A stretch of 64,000 nucleotides of DNA from Micropterix aruncella (lineage: Eukaryota > Arthropoda > Insecta > Lepidoptera > Micropterigidae). The position numbers and the translations under genes are program-made. The DNA lies in the NCBI GenBank assembly GCA_944548615.1, contig OX155980.1, forward strand, positions 55,673,903 to 55,737,902, given 5' to 3'. The notes beneath the pieces are model-generated. The model was not told where the DNA came from. It did no database searches and was given only the letters and a program-made list of their open reading frames with translations. Of the stretch, positions 22,028 to 34,400 are shown one piece after another (the first letter of the stretch is position 1; every line of letters begins with the position of its first letter).

Positions 22028-22648
22028 GCTATTGCATAGCTTTTATCGCGGGCCTAGGCCAGCGCGGCGACCGAATGAAGAAATTTCTTAACGAAAATTA
22101 ATGATTTTAAACTGATAATTACGTCTAAACGAGTACTGCTTACGATTCAAAAAAAAATATATGTTAAACAAGAACATTTTCCTAATATTCTTAGCTTTGA
22201 ATATGTTAGATTTTGTTTATATTACATAGTGTTATTAATTTGTGAAATTAGGTCTAACCGAACACAAAAACGACTACTACGCAAATACTATCTGGCGTAT
22301 TATTATGAAACCTGCACCATTTTGAAGATAATTTAATTATCTATCTTTTTATCTACGAATTTTTTCGAATAGTAGTTTTTTCGAATAATATCCGGGTTTT
22401 TTGCTTTATCGAATAAAAAATTCGTGCGCGGCGCTCTATCGGAAGACGTTTAAATTATTCCGAATCATTTGCTTCCGCAGCCGCAAATGATTCGGAATAA
22501 TTTCAACGTTTTCCGATAGAGCGCAGTTATCTGATATCAGAAAAAATAAAATAAATAAAATAAATAAATAATTATAATTGCATAAGTTGTTAATAAATGC
22601 TATGCAATAGCTTTACCGCGGCAGTCCCCAAATGCCACACGTATTTTT
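22028..22648 (+). mobile_element. TTAA-flanked hairpin MITE, copy 1
   Basis: Flanked by TTAA at 22024-22027 and 22649-22652. It begins GCTATTGCATAGCTTTTATC and ends CCACACGTATTTTT. Near the centre is a long inverted repeat (GAATCATTTGC...GCAAATGATTC extended on both sides by GTTTAAATTATTCC / GGAATAATTTCAAC). The subterminal sequence GCTATTGCATAGC occurs at both ends in inverted orientation, but the right end carries about 40 extra bases outside it. No coding capacity. The TTAA target is the signature of piggyBac-type transposases, so a piggyBac relative may have mobilised it. Three other copies lie at 45705, 47388 and 62309. Confidence 0.85.
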
Positions 22649-22652
22649 TTAA

Positions 22653-24410
22653 AGTTTTTTTTATAATAAAAAAGAATGGTGCACATTCTACCCTCATTAC
22701 AGCCCGTGGTGCCCTTTGCCCGCAGTAGTTACCGGGATTGGGTGTCCCAGGGGCTATTTCAGGTAGTTCGGTGGTTAGATAATAGTCTTAGGAATCCACG
22801 TTTACAGTCTCCCTCGGTAATTCACTAAATACAACATAGCTTTTGTCGAACGCACTTCTCAGGCCTTGCGCTAGGAAATTCTTTCATTGGTTTCACACTT
22901 CGAGGAGGCTCCCGGATGAGAGCTGGACCAGCCACAAAACAAGCTGTCATTGCGACCTAAGCTGGAAGCACAGTTAAAACATGTTTACAATCTGGGATAA
23001 ATTAATGAAAATTTGAGAATATTTGGTTGTCATATTTGCTCCACAAGTTGCACAAGTTTTCGAACCGGCAAATACTAGGAGCTCGAACCAGATTGGAAAT
23101 GCTTTCCTTTACTAAAAATATTCCATTCATATTCCATTCTAGGAAGCAGAGTTGTCGCCGCTTAAAATATAGACTTTTAAACCTATTTTTCACGTGAACA
23201 GAAATTTGTAACATTATATTAAATCGCAGCGATTACAAAAAAAATAAATTCAAATTGTAATGCAAGAAAATGCGTCTATAATATGGCATCCGAATATATT
23301 CCTAATGCTGATAGAACTATGTAGTAGGATTTCAATTGAGAAGGGACAGGATTAAGATGATCATGGTCAAACTTTTTAGATATTGTTTCATTTTATATAA
23401 CAATTGTTTTTAGTATTTAGTTTAGGTACTTATTTAGAAATAAAGTCATTATAATCCATAATACGTTTTTCATATTATTTAAATCCAGACTCGTCGTAAG
23501 AAGATATTATGTGAAACAATGCCCATGGTACACGGCTCTCATCGCTCCCCCTCCCCAAGACGCACTGAAGAAAATGTTTGTTAGAATTTAGGTGAAACTT
23601 AAGTTGGTCTTCTTAGTCATATGGGACGTGTGACTTCTTAATGTTTTTTGGTACACAAACTTGGCACAAATAGAAATATTAATATATTTGTTAATCGAAT
23701 TATGTTGTAATATTTATAGTGGTATTGTATGACTTTTTGGTTTCTCATAATTCCTTGCTATGGCAACATATTGTCAATTTTTATTCATTCGCTAAGTTTG
23801 TAATATCTAATTAATTGGTATTCATATTGCTCGGGCTATAATATATTAATTATAAATATAATAACAAACGATAAATAACAAATTATAACAAAATAAAATT
23901 TTAACCAAATAATAAATAATAAAAATCGCGGCATTCTTATTTAAACATTGATATATACATTGAAATGGCCTAAAAAAACCATAACAACTACAACAGATAA
24001 AAATGACACATGTAACTGAAGAGACAGTATCAAATCAGTACAGAACTTTTAAAAGAAAAAAAAGTAAAAACTTTTTCGCTAATAATATATTTTTTTTATA
24101 AATACGCATATAAAATAAAAATACAACATGTATTATTTATATCGATTTATATTTATATCGAATTTCATAATAAATATTTATAATAAAATTCTCATTTAAA
24201 ACCCCTTTTAGTTAATTTTGATTTTGATATTTTGAAATAGATCATTATTTTTTTTTTCAATAGATTTTTTTTTCGATTAGGTTATTGAGGGGGGTGATGT
24301 TTAAACATATTTAACGTAGAATAGTTTGCTAAAATGCAAAAATGGAAATATTTTAAGTGTGGATAGATAAATAAAAATTTAAAATAATTATCGTATTGGC
24401 ACAGTTGAGC
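22653..24410. other. Non-coding, nothing recognised
   Basis: AT-rich with a GC-richer patch at 22690-22930. The 70-codon minus-strand frame at 23002-23214 has no recognisable feature. Confidence 0.55.
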
Positions 24411-24419
24411 CTTATTAAA

Positions 24420-24890
24420 GGGGCTAGGCGAAGGGTTACTGTAGTACGATTGTCCGTTGCGACGTCACGCTGCTATACATCCCTAGTGCACGTTTGAAAT
24501 TCCTGTTTCATTACGAGTTTCCTTATCCTGGCGCGCGGTCGCACGGAGGGGCGAAGCAGAGATCGCGGCGCCGGCATTCGCGGCAACATACGAAAAAGAT
24601 TACAATGAGAATCATACGAGAGTGAATCCGGTAATAAAATTATGATCGCTTAAAAAGGGAAGGTGTCGAGTGTGTGTTTTATCGTTACCCCACGCGCGAA
24701 AGTTTACCGAAAAAAGTTCTGTAAAAGTTGTTGTGTTTTGACTGTTTTTGTTTTTGGCGAGTTTGCGTGCTTTCGGGACCGTCTCGGTGGCGAGTTGGAG
24801 TTGTGCAACTCGTCGACACGCCGAGACGAGAAAGGATCTCCGAGAGACCGGCCTCCGCGCCTCCGCCCGCTAACTTCCAAGGCAACTCAG
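24420..24890 (+). promoter_or_regulatory. Candidate CpG-rich promoter and non-coding first exon
   Basis: A stretch much richer in G+C and CpG than its surroundings, with a CRE-like GACGTCAC near 24460 and a GC-rich block (GGCGCGCGGTCGCACGG) near 24530. It runs to a clean splice donor: GGCAACTCAG followed by GTACGAGG, with the cut after 24890. No long coding frame from an ATG crosses it, as expected of a 5' UTR exon. The downstream exon is not recognisable, so the gene is unknown. Alternatives are an LTR or a chance GC island. Confidence 0.4.
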
Positions 24891-24899
24891 GTACGAGGC

Positions 24900-27800
24900 A
24901 AAACATCCTTTCAATCGCATTCCTGTCTTTATCTTAGTCTTCTTGACTACCCGCGTTCCGACATTAAAAGGGCTCCCTATATTCAGACTATATAATATAT
25001 AATACAACGGCTACCAGGTGTTAGTGACGTTATTAATGATCCTTCTGCGAGTTTTTAAACATAAACGTGTTCACTTGATCTAGGCTTATTGTGAGTTGAA
25101 AATTACATTCAAAATATCCACAACAACAGATTTTAAATTGAGTTTTTTCAAATAAGAATTTAAGGGGTTTAATTTCAATTTCATATATCTCTATATTTAC
25201 TAATAAATTTGAATTTTCGTTTCCCAATAAGCCTAGATACCAAATATCCGGAGATTACTGAATAACAACATTGCAATCAGTTTTCTACGCTTGAATGGAG
25301 TTGTCAGTTGGCCGTTGTGAAACCTCTTCCTCATTAGGAGTCTTAAGGATACCTACCGCAAGATGTAAAATATTCACAATCTGACACATTTAATTGTCAA
25401 AGAATGGCTAGTAATCAAGTGTTCAATAAATACATTGAAACGCATAAAATACTGATCTTTTATCATTGGGTAAATACTTATAATAGCATTGGGTAAATAC
25501 GTAGATAATTACTTATTGTTTATAAAATTGTATGCGTGATTAATAGTATAGAAGAGAAACTCCAAATAAATGAAAGAAAACTTATCTAGTCGAGGTAGGC
25601 CCAGGAGCATTTCCACTTTTGTCACTACTCGAATCCTTTCTTCAGTGTTATATAAATCTAATTGGATAATTAGAGCTATAATCTCAATAATTAGTAATTA
25701 GATAGTCTTCTATAACTTGAGGAGCATAACACTTAAAGAACAATTGACGGAATGACAAGCGTGGGACTGCTCTTTATCTACCTCGAGCAGATATGCTTAG
25801 TATCGTTTATTTAATAATTTTATTCATTGTATATACAAAATTATTTTTTTTCTAAATAAAATAAAAAACATAAGTAAAATGGAAATTCCAAATTAAGCCT
25901 TATTAGAAAATGAAAAAGAAACATTTCTAATGAGAATAATAGCAAAAATTATATAGACTTATGCAAAAGTTACATATTTTGTGATATAGTGTACTTAATG
26001 TAAGATACGCGAAATATGGTATTTTGGTTACATTTGTAACCAGGGGCAAAGAAGCGGATAAAGGTATTATTAAATTTATTACATTTATTCCAAGCAAAAA
26101 CCAAAAATATGCAATAAATTATCTTTCCTACAACAAATGTAACTATCATCATCGTAACCATCATTAACAATAGAAACATGCAATAATGAGAATTTTAAAT
26201 TAACACATGCACCGTTGTGTTCTGAATTTAATATAAAGCAGTTGCGATGTGCTTGCGAATGTATTTACATACTTACATAATTTTGCGCCAACCCGACCTC
26301 TTTATTACTACATTTTATTACCAATAATATTTTCCATGAGCTTCTTGATTCCAAAACGTGCTATGCAAGCGTAACACATAGGACTAGACAGTGTTATGCA
26401 GCAGGCGACACCGCAGCGTTTCCTCTCCATCCACTAGAAAATACACGCGAGGTACCTACCTACAGCATCATTTGTTTCACGGAACAAGTTCCCAAACCTG
26501 TTCTCATGTATTTTTACGGCTTCTATGGCTGCTGGAAGCGTTCGGATAGACCCTGCAGGAGGCGCACCTCATATTATTACTATCTTCAATGTTATTTATG
26601 TATTTAACGCTTGCCCCGCCGTACTGCGTGCGAGCTTAACCGATTCTTGAATAATATAATATTCTGCTTCCTTTAACATACACTTGTATTTGCGAATAAA
26701 CATGAGCGGCGTTTTAATTCGAATACGCGTTTATAAAAATAACTCGATTTTGGAGGTCAATTTAAAGCGTGGGCGTTTGATTTGATTACTTGGACGTCTG
26801 ATTACTGGAAATGATGAATGATTATTAACTGCAACAGCGATTCAGTATATAATATGTAATTCAGTCAATACGATTCAGTAATTATATAATAAATTTTAAT
26901 ATATTGTTATTATTAATTTATTTACTAATGTAATATAAGTATGCTTAATTTTAATAAATACAATACTAACCCAAAAGGGCGGTGCCCGCGTCTAGGTTAG
27001 CGTAACTTACTGCTAACATTCTTTGAATTTTCTGTCACTGGCGTATAACTATAGTATAACGTATAACTATATATAATAAATTCAAATATAAACATAAACT
27101 ATACAGATATTATATAATATATAAAATAACATAAGTATCTCTATAAATATTTACTTAAGATGTCCTTCCTTCTATAAAATCTATTGATATACAAATGTAA
27201 CAATATAAATGATAAAATGAGACTATTTGAATTTATGCTATAATTACCTACCTGCCTGAAAATTGACTTTTGCTGTTTCGGTTCTTCGCAAGTCCAACAG
27301 ATATATTTATATATTATAGTTTTCTTTTAGTATTTTAAATTAGGTTGTATTTTTTGTTGAAATATATTGCAACGCTTCGGAGCGAGGTAGTCGTAATGAC
27401 GTTGGCACAGGGGGTGGATTTTTTTGAGGATTTTGCAGTGTATTTTTCGACAGGCAACGGGTACCTAACGATTTCATGATATATTTTTGCCTAACGTCTT
27501 GTACCCTGTACTCTGGTTAGAGAGGTTAGTGGGGTATTTTCAACTCGTTATTACGCGCAATCTAGGGCAATATAGGTACTTTCCTTCATAAAGTTTTCAT
27601 ATATCGTATCTGTATTCTTGCTCGTGGCCTTACTTTTTCGTATTTAATCATGAATTGAAATATCACAGAAATCTTGGTGATCTCACACCTACCAACGAGA
27701 ACATCGCCCATTGTTTACTTACTTCGATTTTGATAACCCTCTCAAAGAATATTATCCCTTTCAAAGAAGTAACGTATGCATTGTATATTTGTAAGTATCT

Positions 27801-28500
27801 ACATACATAAAAGTAAGTATGTTTTAAATTTACCCACTCAAAAGGCACTAGCTTTAGTGAGGAACTGTGACATTTAATTTGTATCTTTTTTATGAATAAA
27901 GTCTAATACAAAAAAGGGCAGTATCATAGGCTTTGTACGGTACGGATTGAGGTGGGCAGACGAACACTGTAAAGTTAAAAGTCTTTTATATCTATAATTG
28001 TAAATCCGGTTGTTATATCGTAATAATAAACATTTTATGAACACTGATAAATAATATAAATGAAACAAATATTTAGAACCCAAAAACCTAAAGCAACAAA
28101 TAACCAATAAAAATAGTACTAATATAATACTACTTAAGTCAGACAAATTAAAAGATAAATGCTCAATAATCAAATACGTAAACCGACAATAATTATAATG
28201 AATATGATCAAACATTGCCGAATAATCCAACTAGGTAAAACATAAGAATAACACATTCCGAAGACTTCCGTCTTTACTGTTATTTATATTTGTTCGTTTA
28301 TACATAGTTATATAGGTATCTTAGAAGTACATTATTTTTCATAACAAAGATATTATTAAACAAATCCTAATATTTTTTCTAGCTTTTCTGCTTTATAAAT
28401 GGCATATCTGATTAGCCAATGTTTAATTCTATATTCAAACATTTTTGGTTCTAAATCTCTTATTGACATGAAGCTTATTAAAGAGTTTAAAGGCCAAAGA
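24900..28500. other. Non-coding, nothing recognised
   Basis: AT-rich; if the two candidate first exons are real this could be intron or intergenic DNA. The 118-codon minus-strand frame at 27874-28230 is AT-driven and has no recognisable motif. Confidence 0.5.
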
Positions 28501-28566
28501 CACAAATGATTTTTGGGTTGTAGTGAAAAGTACTTTGGGGAGGGCCGTGTTTCGAGTGTCGTGATT

Positions 28567-28653
28567 ATGTCCGTGCATGCTAAGCGTACACTCGTGTATG
28601 TCGTGTTGTTTTTAGCATACACTAAACAATTAAGAATATACGCGTATGCCATG
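28567..28653 (+). CDS. Candidate first coding exon encoding a signal-peptide-like N-terminus
   Basis: From ATG at 28567 the frame encodes 29 residues: MSVHAKR, then a hydrophobic core (TLVYVVLFLAY), then a polar part ending YAYAM. It runs exactly to a strong donor, ATG followed by GTAAGTACC (donor at 28654). A basic N-terminus plus hydrophobic core is what a secretory signal or membrane anchor looks like. Local CpG and G+C content just upstream (GGGCCGTGTTTCGAGTGTCG) is higher than the surroundings. The next exon is not recognised within the following kilobases. It could be chance: one 29-codon exon with a good donor is weak evidence on its own. Confidence 0.3.
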
Positions 28654-28659
28654 GTAAGT

Positions 28660-31255
28660 ACCTACTTTATATTTCTTGAAGAGGCGCGCAACCTAAGTCC
28701 CACCGTGTACCGGCTATCGTTCTCATCGCCTGCTTTTGGATGAAAAATGCTCGGTTACTGTCCGTGGCTTTTCCCTCAAACCAGGATAGCGCATGACGCC
28801 TCAAGTGGAAACGTGCATGATACACTGTCAAAGCCGTACTCTTCCCACTGAAAAATTTAAACTAACTTGTTTTAGAGGCATTTAATACCCCCATTTCGAA
28901 GCATTTTATACTAACTTGTTAACTCGAACCATTTGTTACTTAGTGCCGCCTTTGGTTTACAAAGTACCGATTCTCGAGGATGGCCTTCAACATAGATCAG
29001 TATTATTTTTTGCTGTAATTCTCTATTAAAAAGCAAGTTTTATCAGTATCAGAAAACATCAGCAATGAGTAATTATTCACAGGACATTTACCTATGCGCC
29101 AAGCAACTTGCCTTTCCCCCCTCCCTTATCCCTTTTGTAGTTTTGAGATGCTATACGGCTCGGGTTCCCATATTTGTCAATGATAATAAAAGGATTGGCC
29201 CTGTGGAGATGGGGAGGGGGAAATAAAGGGGAGGGGGGGGGGGGGTCGGAAGGAGGATTTTGGCATGCGTGTAAGTCACTGGTTTCCAGTTATTTTAGGT
29301 TTTTGGCAGTCGCTTAGTTTAGGAGTACTGTTTATGGCGGGCATGCCAGAAGCCGAAGATTAGGGGATGGTGGGAACCCCTATTTATCACCGCATGGATT
29401 AATAAAAGAAACGAACCAGCTTTTAGAAATCTGAGCTCAACCTCTCTTAAATCTTACTGTTTAAACAAATTACCATAATATGACATGACAAGCCATGACA
29501 TGTCTTTCTTTTATTTGGGGTTACTATACATTAAAAAAACTGCATATCTCGCTGTTTGTATTAAATGTTGTTACTGTTTTATCCTTTAAGACAGTATATT
29601 AGGAATAAGTTGTTTTTCTCCGCAAAATTGACTATCCTTTATTATTGATATATTAGTTATTTTTAAACCATTACTGATCCAAATAGAATGCAAGTCCACC
29701 ATGCTGAAAACGAAAACCATTCTCGAAACCAGGGGCCTTTTGTTGAGAAGTTTAGCATGCTACATTTGTCTGTGGTTCATTTGATCAGAATGGTTTTTAG
29801 TCATTAGAATCGTGGACTGGTTTGAATAAAAGACCGCCAGTCTAAATTGTAGTGTACTAAATGCCATTTTAATCAAAAGGACTATAGTCAAATTTAGCAT
29901 GCTAACATTTTTAAGAGCAATCACCAAATAAAACGAGGCGAGGGTGGCTATTGATGCGTTCAGATAAATCAGAGTGTCACCTTAGTAAAGTCGTGACAGC
30001 TGATGAACTTATCGACAGAAGTTTGGAAGAATTGCAATATCAAACTGAAACATCTTTTTACAGCTAAAAAGATGATTTAAAAATAGATTCCTAACCAAGC
30101 CATTTATGTTATAAAAGAGGCAAAAAGTAGACATATGGAGACCTCAGCCTTGACATTGATTATATAGGGTATTAGATTGCTCAACTTCATAGTAAGATTT
30201 GACAACCCTTTTCGCGCCGGCGAAATTCAAGTGGCGCTGATAGCATTGACGGCGTAACTGATAGAAATATATTCGATCATTTATAATAACATTTATGAGG
30301 ACTGCATATAAAAACCCAATAATTTGCCTAATAAGAACATAAAATTATTAGTACCATCTATCGCATTTTTATATAGGCTGATTACATCACAGAACTAATA
30401 AGGAGAGATAAAATGCCACCTATTAGCCTATCTGAACATTAAAGTACCTAATTATTACGCATTGAAATCTGTATACTAAATTAAATTTGACATGTACCTA
30501 AATAATACGAAAATAATAAGAACTATGATTTAAAAATTCATTTGTTATTATATTAATATTTTATACCATATAGGCGTGCTTAGAGCGCGATCTAAAGTGC
30601 GCCGCCGTACTGTTATATCACGAACCCCTAAAGGCTAAGATTAAGGAATGATTGGAAATATGAGTGCCAGCTACCCGTTGCGTTTCGTAGTAAAATCCTA
30701 GCTGCCAAATCGTAGTACAATGCAGGACAATCTAATACGCTAATACTCAATCATTGACTATTCCTTGTGTCAGTTTGTTCGTCGTTCGTATATGGATGTA
30801 TTTTCCTATATACCACCTAGTGCGTCCTTACCTTTCAGAATATTGCTTGTCCGAGGCGTTGGCACGATGTCGCATTACTGCCACTAAAGCTTAATAATAT
30901 GCAATACGATCAAAAGATGCGGGCATTATCGCCGCTCCATCCGGGCGATCAAAACATAACGTACACATTGCGCGTTTTTACTGGTCTGGCTGGCTGTGCT
31001 GTGCTGCTTTTTATGATCAAAGGTCGCCGACGCGACGCGACGGCCAACTGTCCCTCTCGTTTGATAAACATTTCTTGCCTCCCGCATGCGACCGAGTCAT
31101 TCCACATTATATTAGACCGAGGGCCGGAAAGAATACACCTACGTCATCGGGTACCTACACGAATTAAACCTACAGATTATTACTGGTAATAGCCCAGTCA
31201 AATAAAAACAAATTTCTACATTTGACGTAAATAACTGGTAATAGTTTGAAACTTG
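28660..31255. other. Non-coding, nothing recognised
   Basis: AT-rich. A 13-G homopolymer lies at 29233-29245. The 96-codon plus-strand frame at 30899-31189 lies in a GC-richer patch but has no recognisable domain. Confidence 0.5.
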
Positions 31256-31262
31256 GCATATA

Positions 31263-31987
31263 CATGGTGTGTCCCAAAAGTCATAATATATATTTTTTGC
31301 TGCTCCTTCACTGGACACAGCGTGTTCCAACTGGTTGGGTGCGATGAGGTGGGACCCTTATCTTCATAGCGCACCAACAGTCAGTATGCTGCGAGAATCA
31401 GAAGAATCAGGATAGCTAATTTAGTGCACCCTTGTTTAGAGACTACGTCACGACGCGCGATGGCGGATACTTTCGAATAACCCTGGGCTATCAAATTTTG
31501 CACTAAACTCCACAAAAAGCTGCCGAAACTCGCGAAATGCTTGAATTGTTCTGGAAAGATTGAGGAAAAGGGTCATCCGCGTGCGAAAAACGTCGCCGCC
31601 ATCTGGGTACTGCATTATGACAAAGCGCCCAGCGACACGTTTCTGCGCGTCCGTGAGTTCCTGGCCAAGCTTTACATGGCAGCGCTGCCGCAGCCACCCT
31701 ATAGTCACAATCTAGCTCCATCCGGCTTTTTTTGTTCCTAAGGATCAAAACCACACGCAAAAAACGCCATTTTGACAGCATTAACGGTATCCAAGCGGCC
31801 GTGACAACAGCTATCAAGGAGGTTCTTGTCAAGGCCTTTTGGAGGACGTACCGGGCATTGGAGAGTCAGTAGAAAAAATGTGTAGATGCTCGTGAAGAGT
31901 ACTTTGAAGACTATTAACAATTTGTACCGGTATTGTCAATATTTTTTTTTAAAGAAATATCTTTTAAGACTTTTGGGACACACCATG
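31263..31987 (+). mobile_element. Internally deleted mariner with intact terminal repeats
   Basis: The ends CATGGTGTGTCCCAAAAGTC (31263-31282) and its complement (31968-31987) are flanked by TA on both sides (31261-31262, 31988-31989), the tc1/mariner target duplication. The 725-bp length is well short of the ~1.3 kb of a full element. A fragment of transposase N-terminus (AAETREMLEL, about 31525) joins abruptly to the C-terminal part, so the middle is deleted. Confidence 0.88.
31600..31918 (+). pseudogene. mariner transposase, C-terminal part, frameshifted
   Basis: One frame reads LHYDKAPSDTFLRVREFLAK and PYSHNLAPSGFF, corresponding to the HDNAPSHT and PYSPDLAPxDFF blocks of mariner transposases. 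Note Lys in place of Asn after the catalytic Asp. A change of frame near 31735 leads to DQNHTQKTPF-type residues and a further frame change to the usual IQAAV-type helix. A stop follows near 31870. Transposase would cut and paste the surrounding element. This copy cannot. Confidence 0.75.
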
Positions 31988-32093
31988 TATGATCATTGAG
32001 GTGTAATGTTAAACATACTAAATACTAAAAGTCCCCTACTCTATCTGTCGCGCTTGTGCCGCCGTCTTGAAAAAATGGCACTCCGATTCAGTT

Positions 32094-33223
32094 TATAACT
32101 GCAACGTTAGTATGTAACGCCAGGTTAGACCTGATTATACCTAATCGTGGAATAACCACGAACAGAAATCGAGTGCAGGAAGGATAAATTAATGCCAAAG
32201 CAAATACACATCAAAAAACTAAATTTCAAAAAATATTGGACGCCACAGCTTTTTATAGGTTAAAGCTGAAACTAAAAAAAAAACCAGAACTCGATACAAA
32301 AAAATTAAGCACAAGATTTAACAGGGTGGGTAAGTCTCACAGGTTTGTCACTGGTTTAGCCCGTAGGTAGCAATTCTTCCTTCAGCTGTAAAAAAAAAGA
32401 AATGAGAACACGTTGCTTCTTTTCAGAGTTCTTTAATCCGCTTCTCCGCGGGCACAGCAAAACGAAGAAGGTGCAAGGCACACGATGTATAAATCACTTC
32501 ACAGCACAGCAGTATATGGATATCTTCTAAAAGTTGACAGTAGGTAGGTCCGGAATTTGAATCTCCGATCTCCAAAAAAAATGCTCCGAGAAGCAGGCCG
32601 CCACGCTACGGCAGTTGAGGCTTTGCAGGTGGATTAAAGATAATTCGTATAAAAATAATAGAGGTGCTCGCCCGCCCGTCTGAAGCCAAGGAGAAAAAAA
32701 GCCGGTTAGAAGTCGATACGCCGCCATGTGCTAACCGCAAAAAAATTGACAATAATCGCTTACCAGAAAAGAACTACATGAATTGAAAAACTGCGCCGCG
32801 CTATACTCGTCGGCAGCGACGCCGATCCTCAGCCCCTCTTACGCCTGCGCTTCCAAACTCCAAAACCACAAAAGAATGCCATTTTTGATAGGCGCAAAAC
32901 TGTACGACCCCGAAAGAACAGTGATGTCACCTTTTGACGTTTCCGGCTGAACCAAAGAGAATAGAGACGTCATTGCCGTAACCGTAGCGTTCGACACCTT
33001 CTTAAACGTCAGAAAACGGTTTTTACGACTTTTACAGTCGACTTTTAAGTCAAGTTGTGACTTAATTACGACGTTACGAAAATGAAGCAGAAAACTTCGG
33101 AAAAATAGTACAGACGCCAGAAAACGTGTGCAAATGACACCGAAACATGTAATTACATGGATCTGCACACGGAAAAGCATGAATCGCGAAAGAAATGTCA
33201 TGAAAAAAGCAGTTTTTGTTACA
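32094..33223 (-). repeat. Gypsy 3' LTR
   Basis: Partner of the 5' LTR. In the element's direction it follows a purine tract directly and ends GCAGTTATA, then AACT (complement of the AGTT duplication) and host DNA. Confidence 0.95.
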
Positions 33224-33235
33224 GCCCCCCTTCCA
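33224..33235 (-). promoter_or_regulatory. Polypurine tract
   Basis: Minus strand GGAAGGGGGGC directly abuts the TGTAAC start of the 3' LTR, the normal position for the plus-strand primer of reverse transcription. It also fixes the LTR border. Confidence 0.85.
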
Positions 33236-33998
33236 AAAAGAAATCGGAAGAGCCAACGAACGATTTCAAATGAATCGTCCCGATTCTAGCTCCACTCTCA
33301 AGGGTTAACAAAAACGCCACAACGTCTATAACAGTGTATAAGACAGGAAAAAAAAATATACTCTTCTAAACCAAATGACCAAGCTACCTTCAATAAGGGT
33401 AAACAAGTCTACAAAAACATACAAATAAATAAAACAAAATCTTCCCGTTAACTAAAGTGGAAACCCTGGTAGGTAAGTTCTGCAGAGGTCAACTGCCATT
33501 TGAAAACTCTCCACTTTCCCGTAGAGAACACAAAACTACTTCAACAACAAAACTACTGCTTACCATGGAAGCACAAAGCCCATGTAAAAGAAAAACCACA
33601 AAACCTGGTGTCCTAAACAACCGTATAAACCACCCCTCCTACTGAAGGAACACCAACAACGTCCAATAATCAAACCAAATACTGGCTGTGGACAAAAGAA
33701 ACCGATGACTATATTGTTAGACCACGACAGAACTAATACCTCCTCCGGTATTTGAAAAATGTCCAATACTACCTTTCATACCATCACCTTGCATACTTCC
33801 CTCTCATGACATAAATTCAATCTACAGTGTTGCTAGACAGGTTTACTAGCAAGACTGATCTCAAACGAAATGGTTTCAGTGATAGTAACCACTCGGTACT
33901 ACACCTTTGTAAGGAATACATTTTTAAAGTCGATCTAGTCGAACTCATAAAGACAACTTTCCGAAGAATGTTAACGAGAGACATAAAAATTACACAAA
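33236..33998. other. Gypsy 3' untranslated region
   Basis: 760 bp between the end of integrase and the purine tract. No env-like frame (no signal peptide, no transmembrane segment) on the coding strand. The plus-strand frame 33457-33645 is not credible. Confidence 0.7.
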
Positions 33999-34400
33999 TT
34001 ACTTAGACCCTTTAGGATTTAATTTGAAATCCTTAATATGCCAAGAGCCAATATTCTTTCCCTGAGCATTAACCAACTCGTATACCAGAGCCGACAGTTT
34101 CTTGACTATCCGACATTTTTCATAACGTGGGGCAAACTTTGAAATAAAATAATTCCCCGCATTGCTCAAGAAGTACGTTTTCTTGTAAACCGTATCGCCC
34201 ACCTCAAACTCCGCAGGACGGTGTTTACGGTCATAATACGTTTTATTGTGAGCATGCGCATTATCAAGTTTCTTCCTCACAGTATGAAAAACGCCGGAAA
34301 GTTCGCCCAGATCTTGAGCGTAGGACAAACGACTGCCAAAAAGGACCTCAGCTTGGGACTCAGGAGATTGAGTATAAAACGAACCGTCTAAGATTCTCGA
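33999..34400 (-). CDS. Integrase C-terminal domain in a shifted frame
   Basis: From about 34400 down, the frame reads ILDGSFYTQS, then a helical part, YDRKHRPAEFEVGDTVYKK and FAPRYEKCRIVKKLSALVYE, ending at 33999. It follows naturally on the integrase core of the main pol frame, one base out of register, and holds the usual GPY/F-type C-terminal domain (VGDTVY, KFAPRYE). No chromodomain is seen. The upstream 30 codons of this open frame are a shadow of pol. A frameshifted copy like this should give a truncated integrase lacking its C-terminal DNA-binding part. Confidence 0.85.
   Translation of the reverse strand, partial: SRILDGSFYTQSPESQAEVLFGSRLSYAQDLGELSGVFHTVRKKLDNAHAHNKTYYDRKHRPAEFEVGDTVYKKTYFLSNAGNYFISKFAPRYEKCRIVKKLSALVYELVNAQGKNIGSWHIKDFKLNPKGSK

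Noticed and set aside
27874..28230. 118-codon minus-strand frame rich in hydrophobic residues
   Set aside because: AT-rich composition gives Leu/Ile/Tyr/Phe-rich frames; no motif, splice or promoter support.
32839..33201. 120-codon minus-strand frame (also at 40145-40507)
   Set aside because: Lies wholly in the Gypsy LTR, repeated because the LTR is repeated; no motif.
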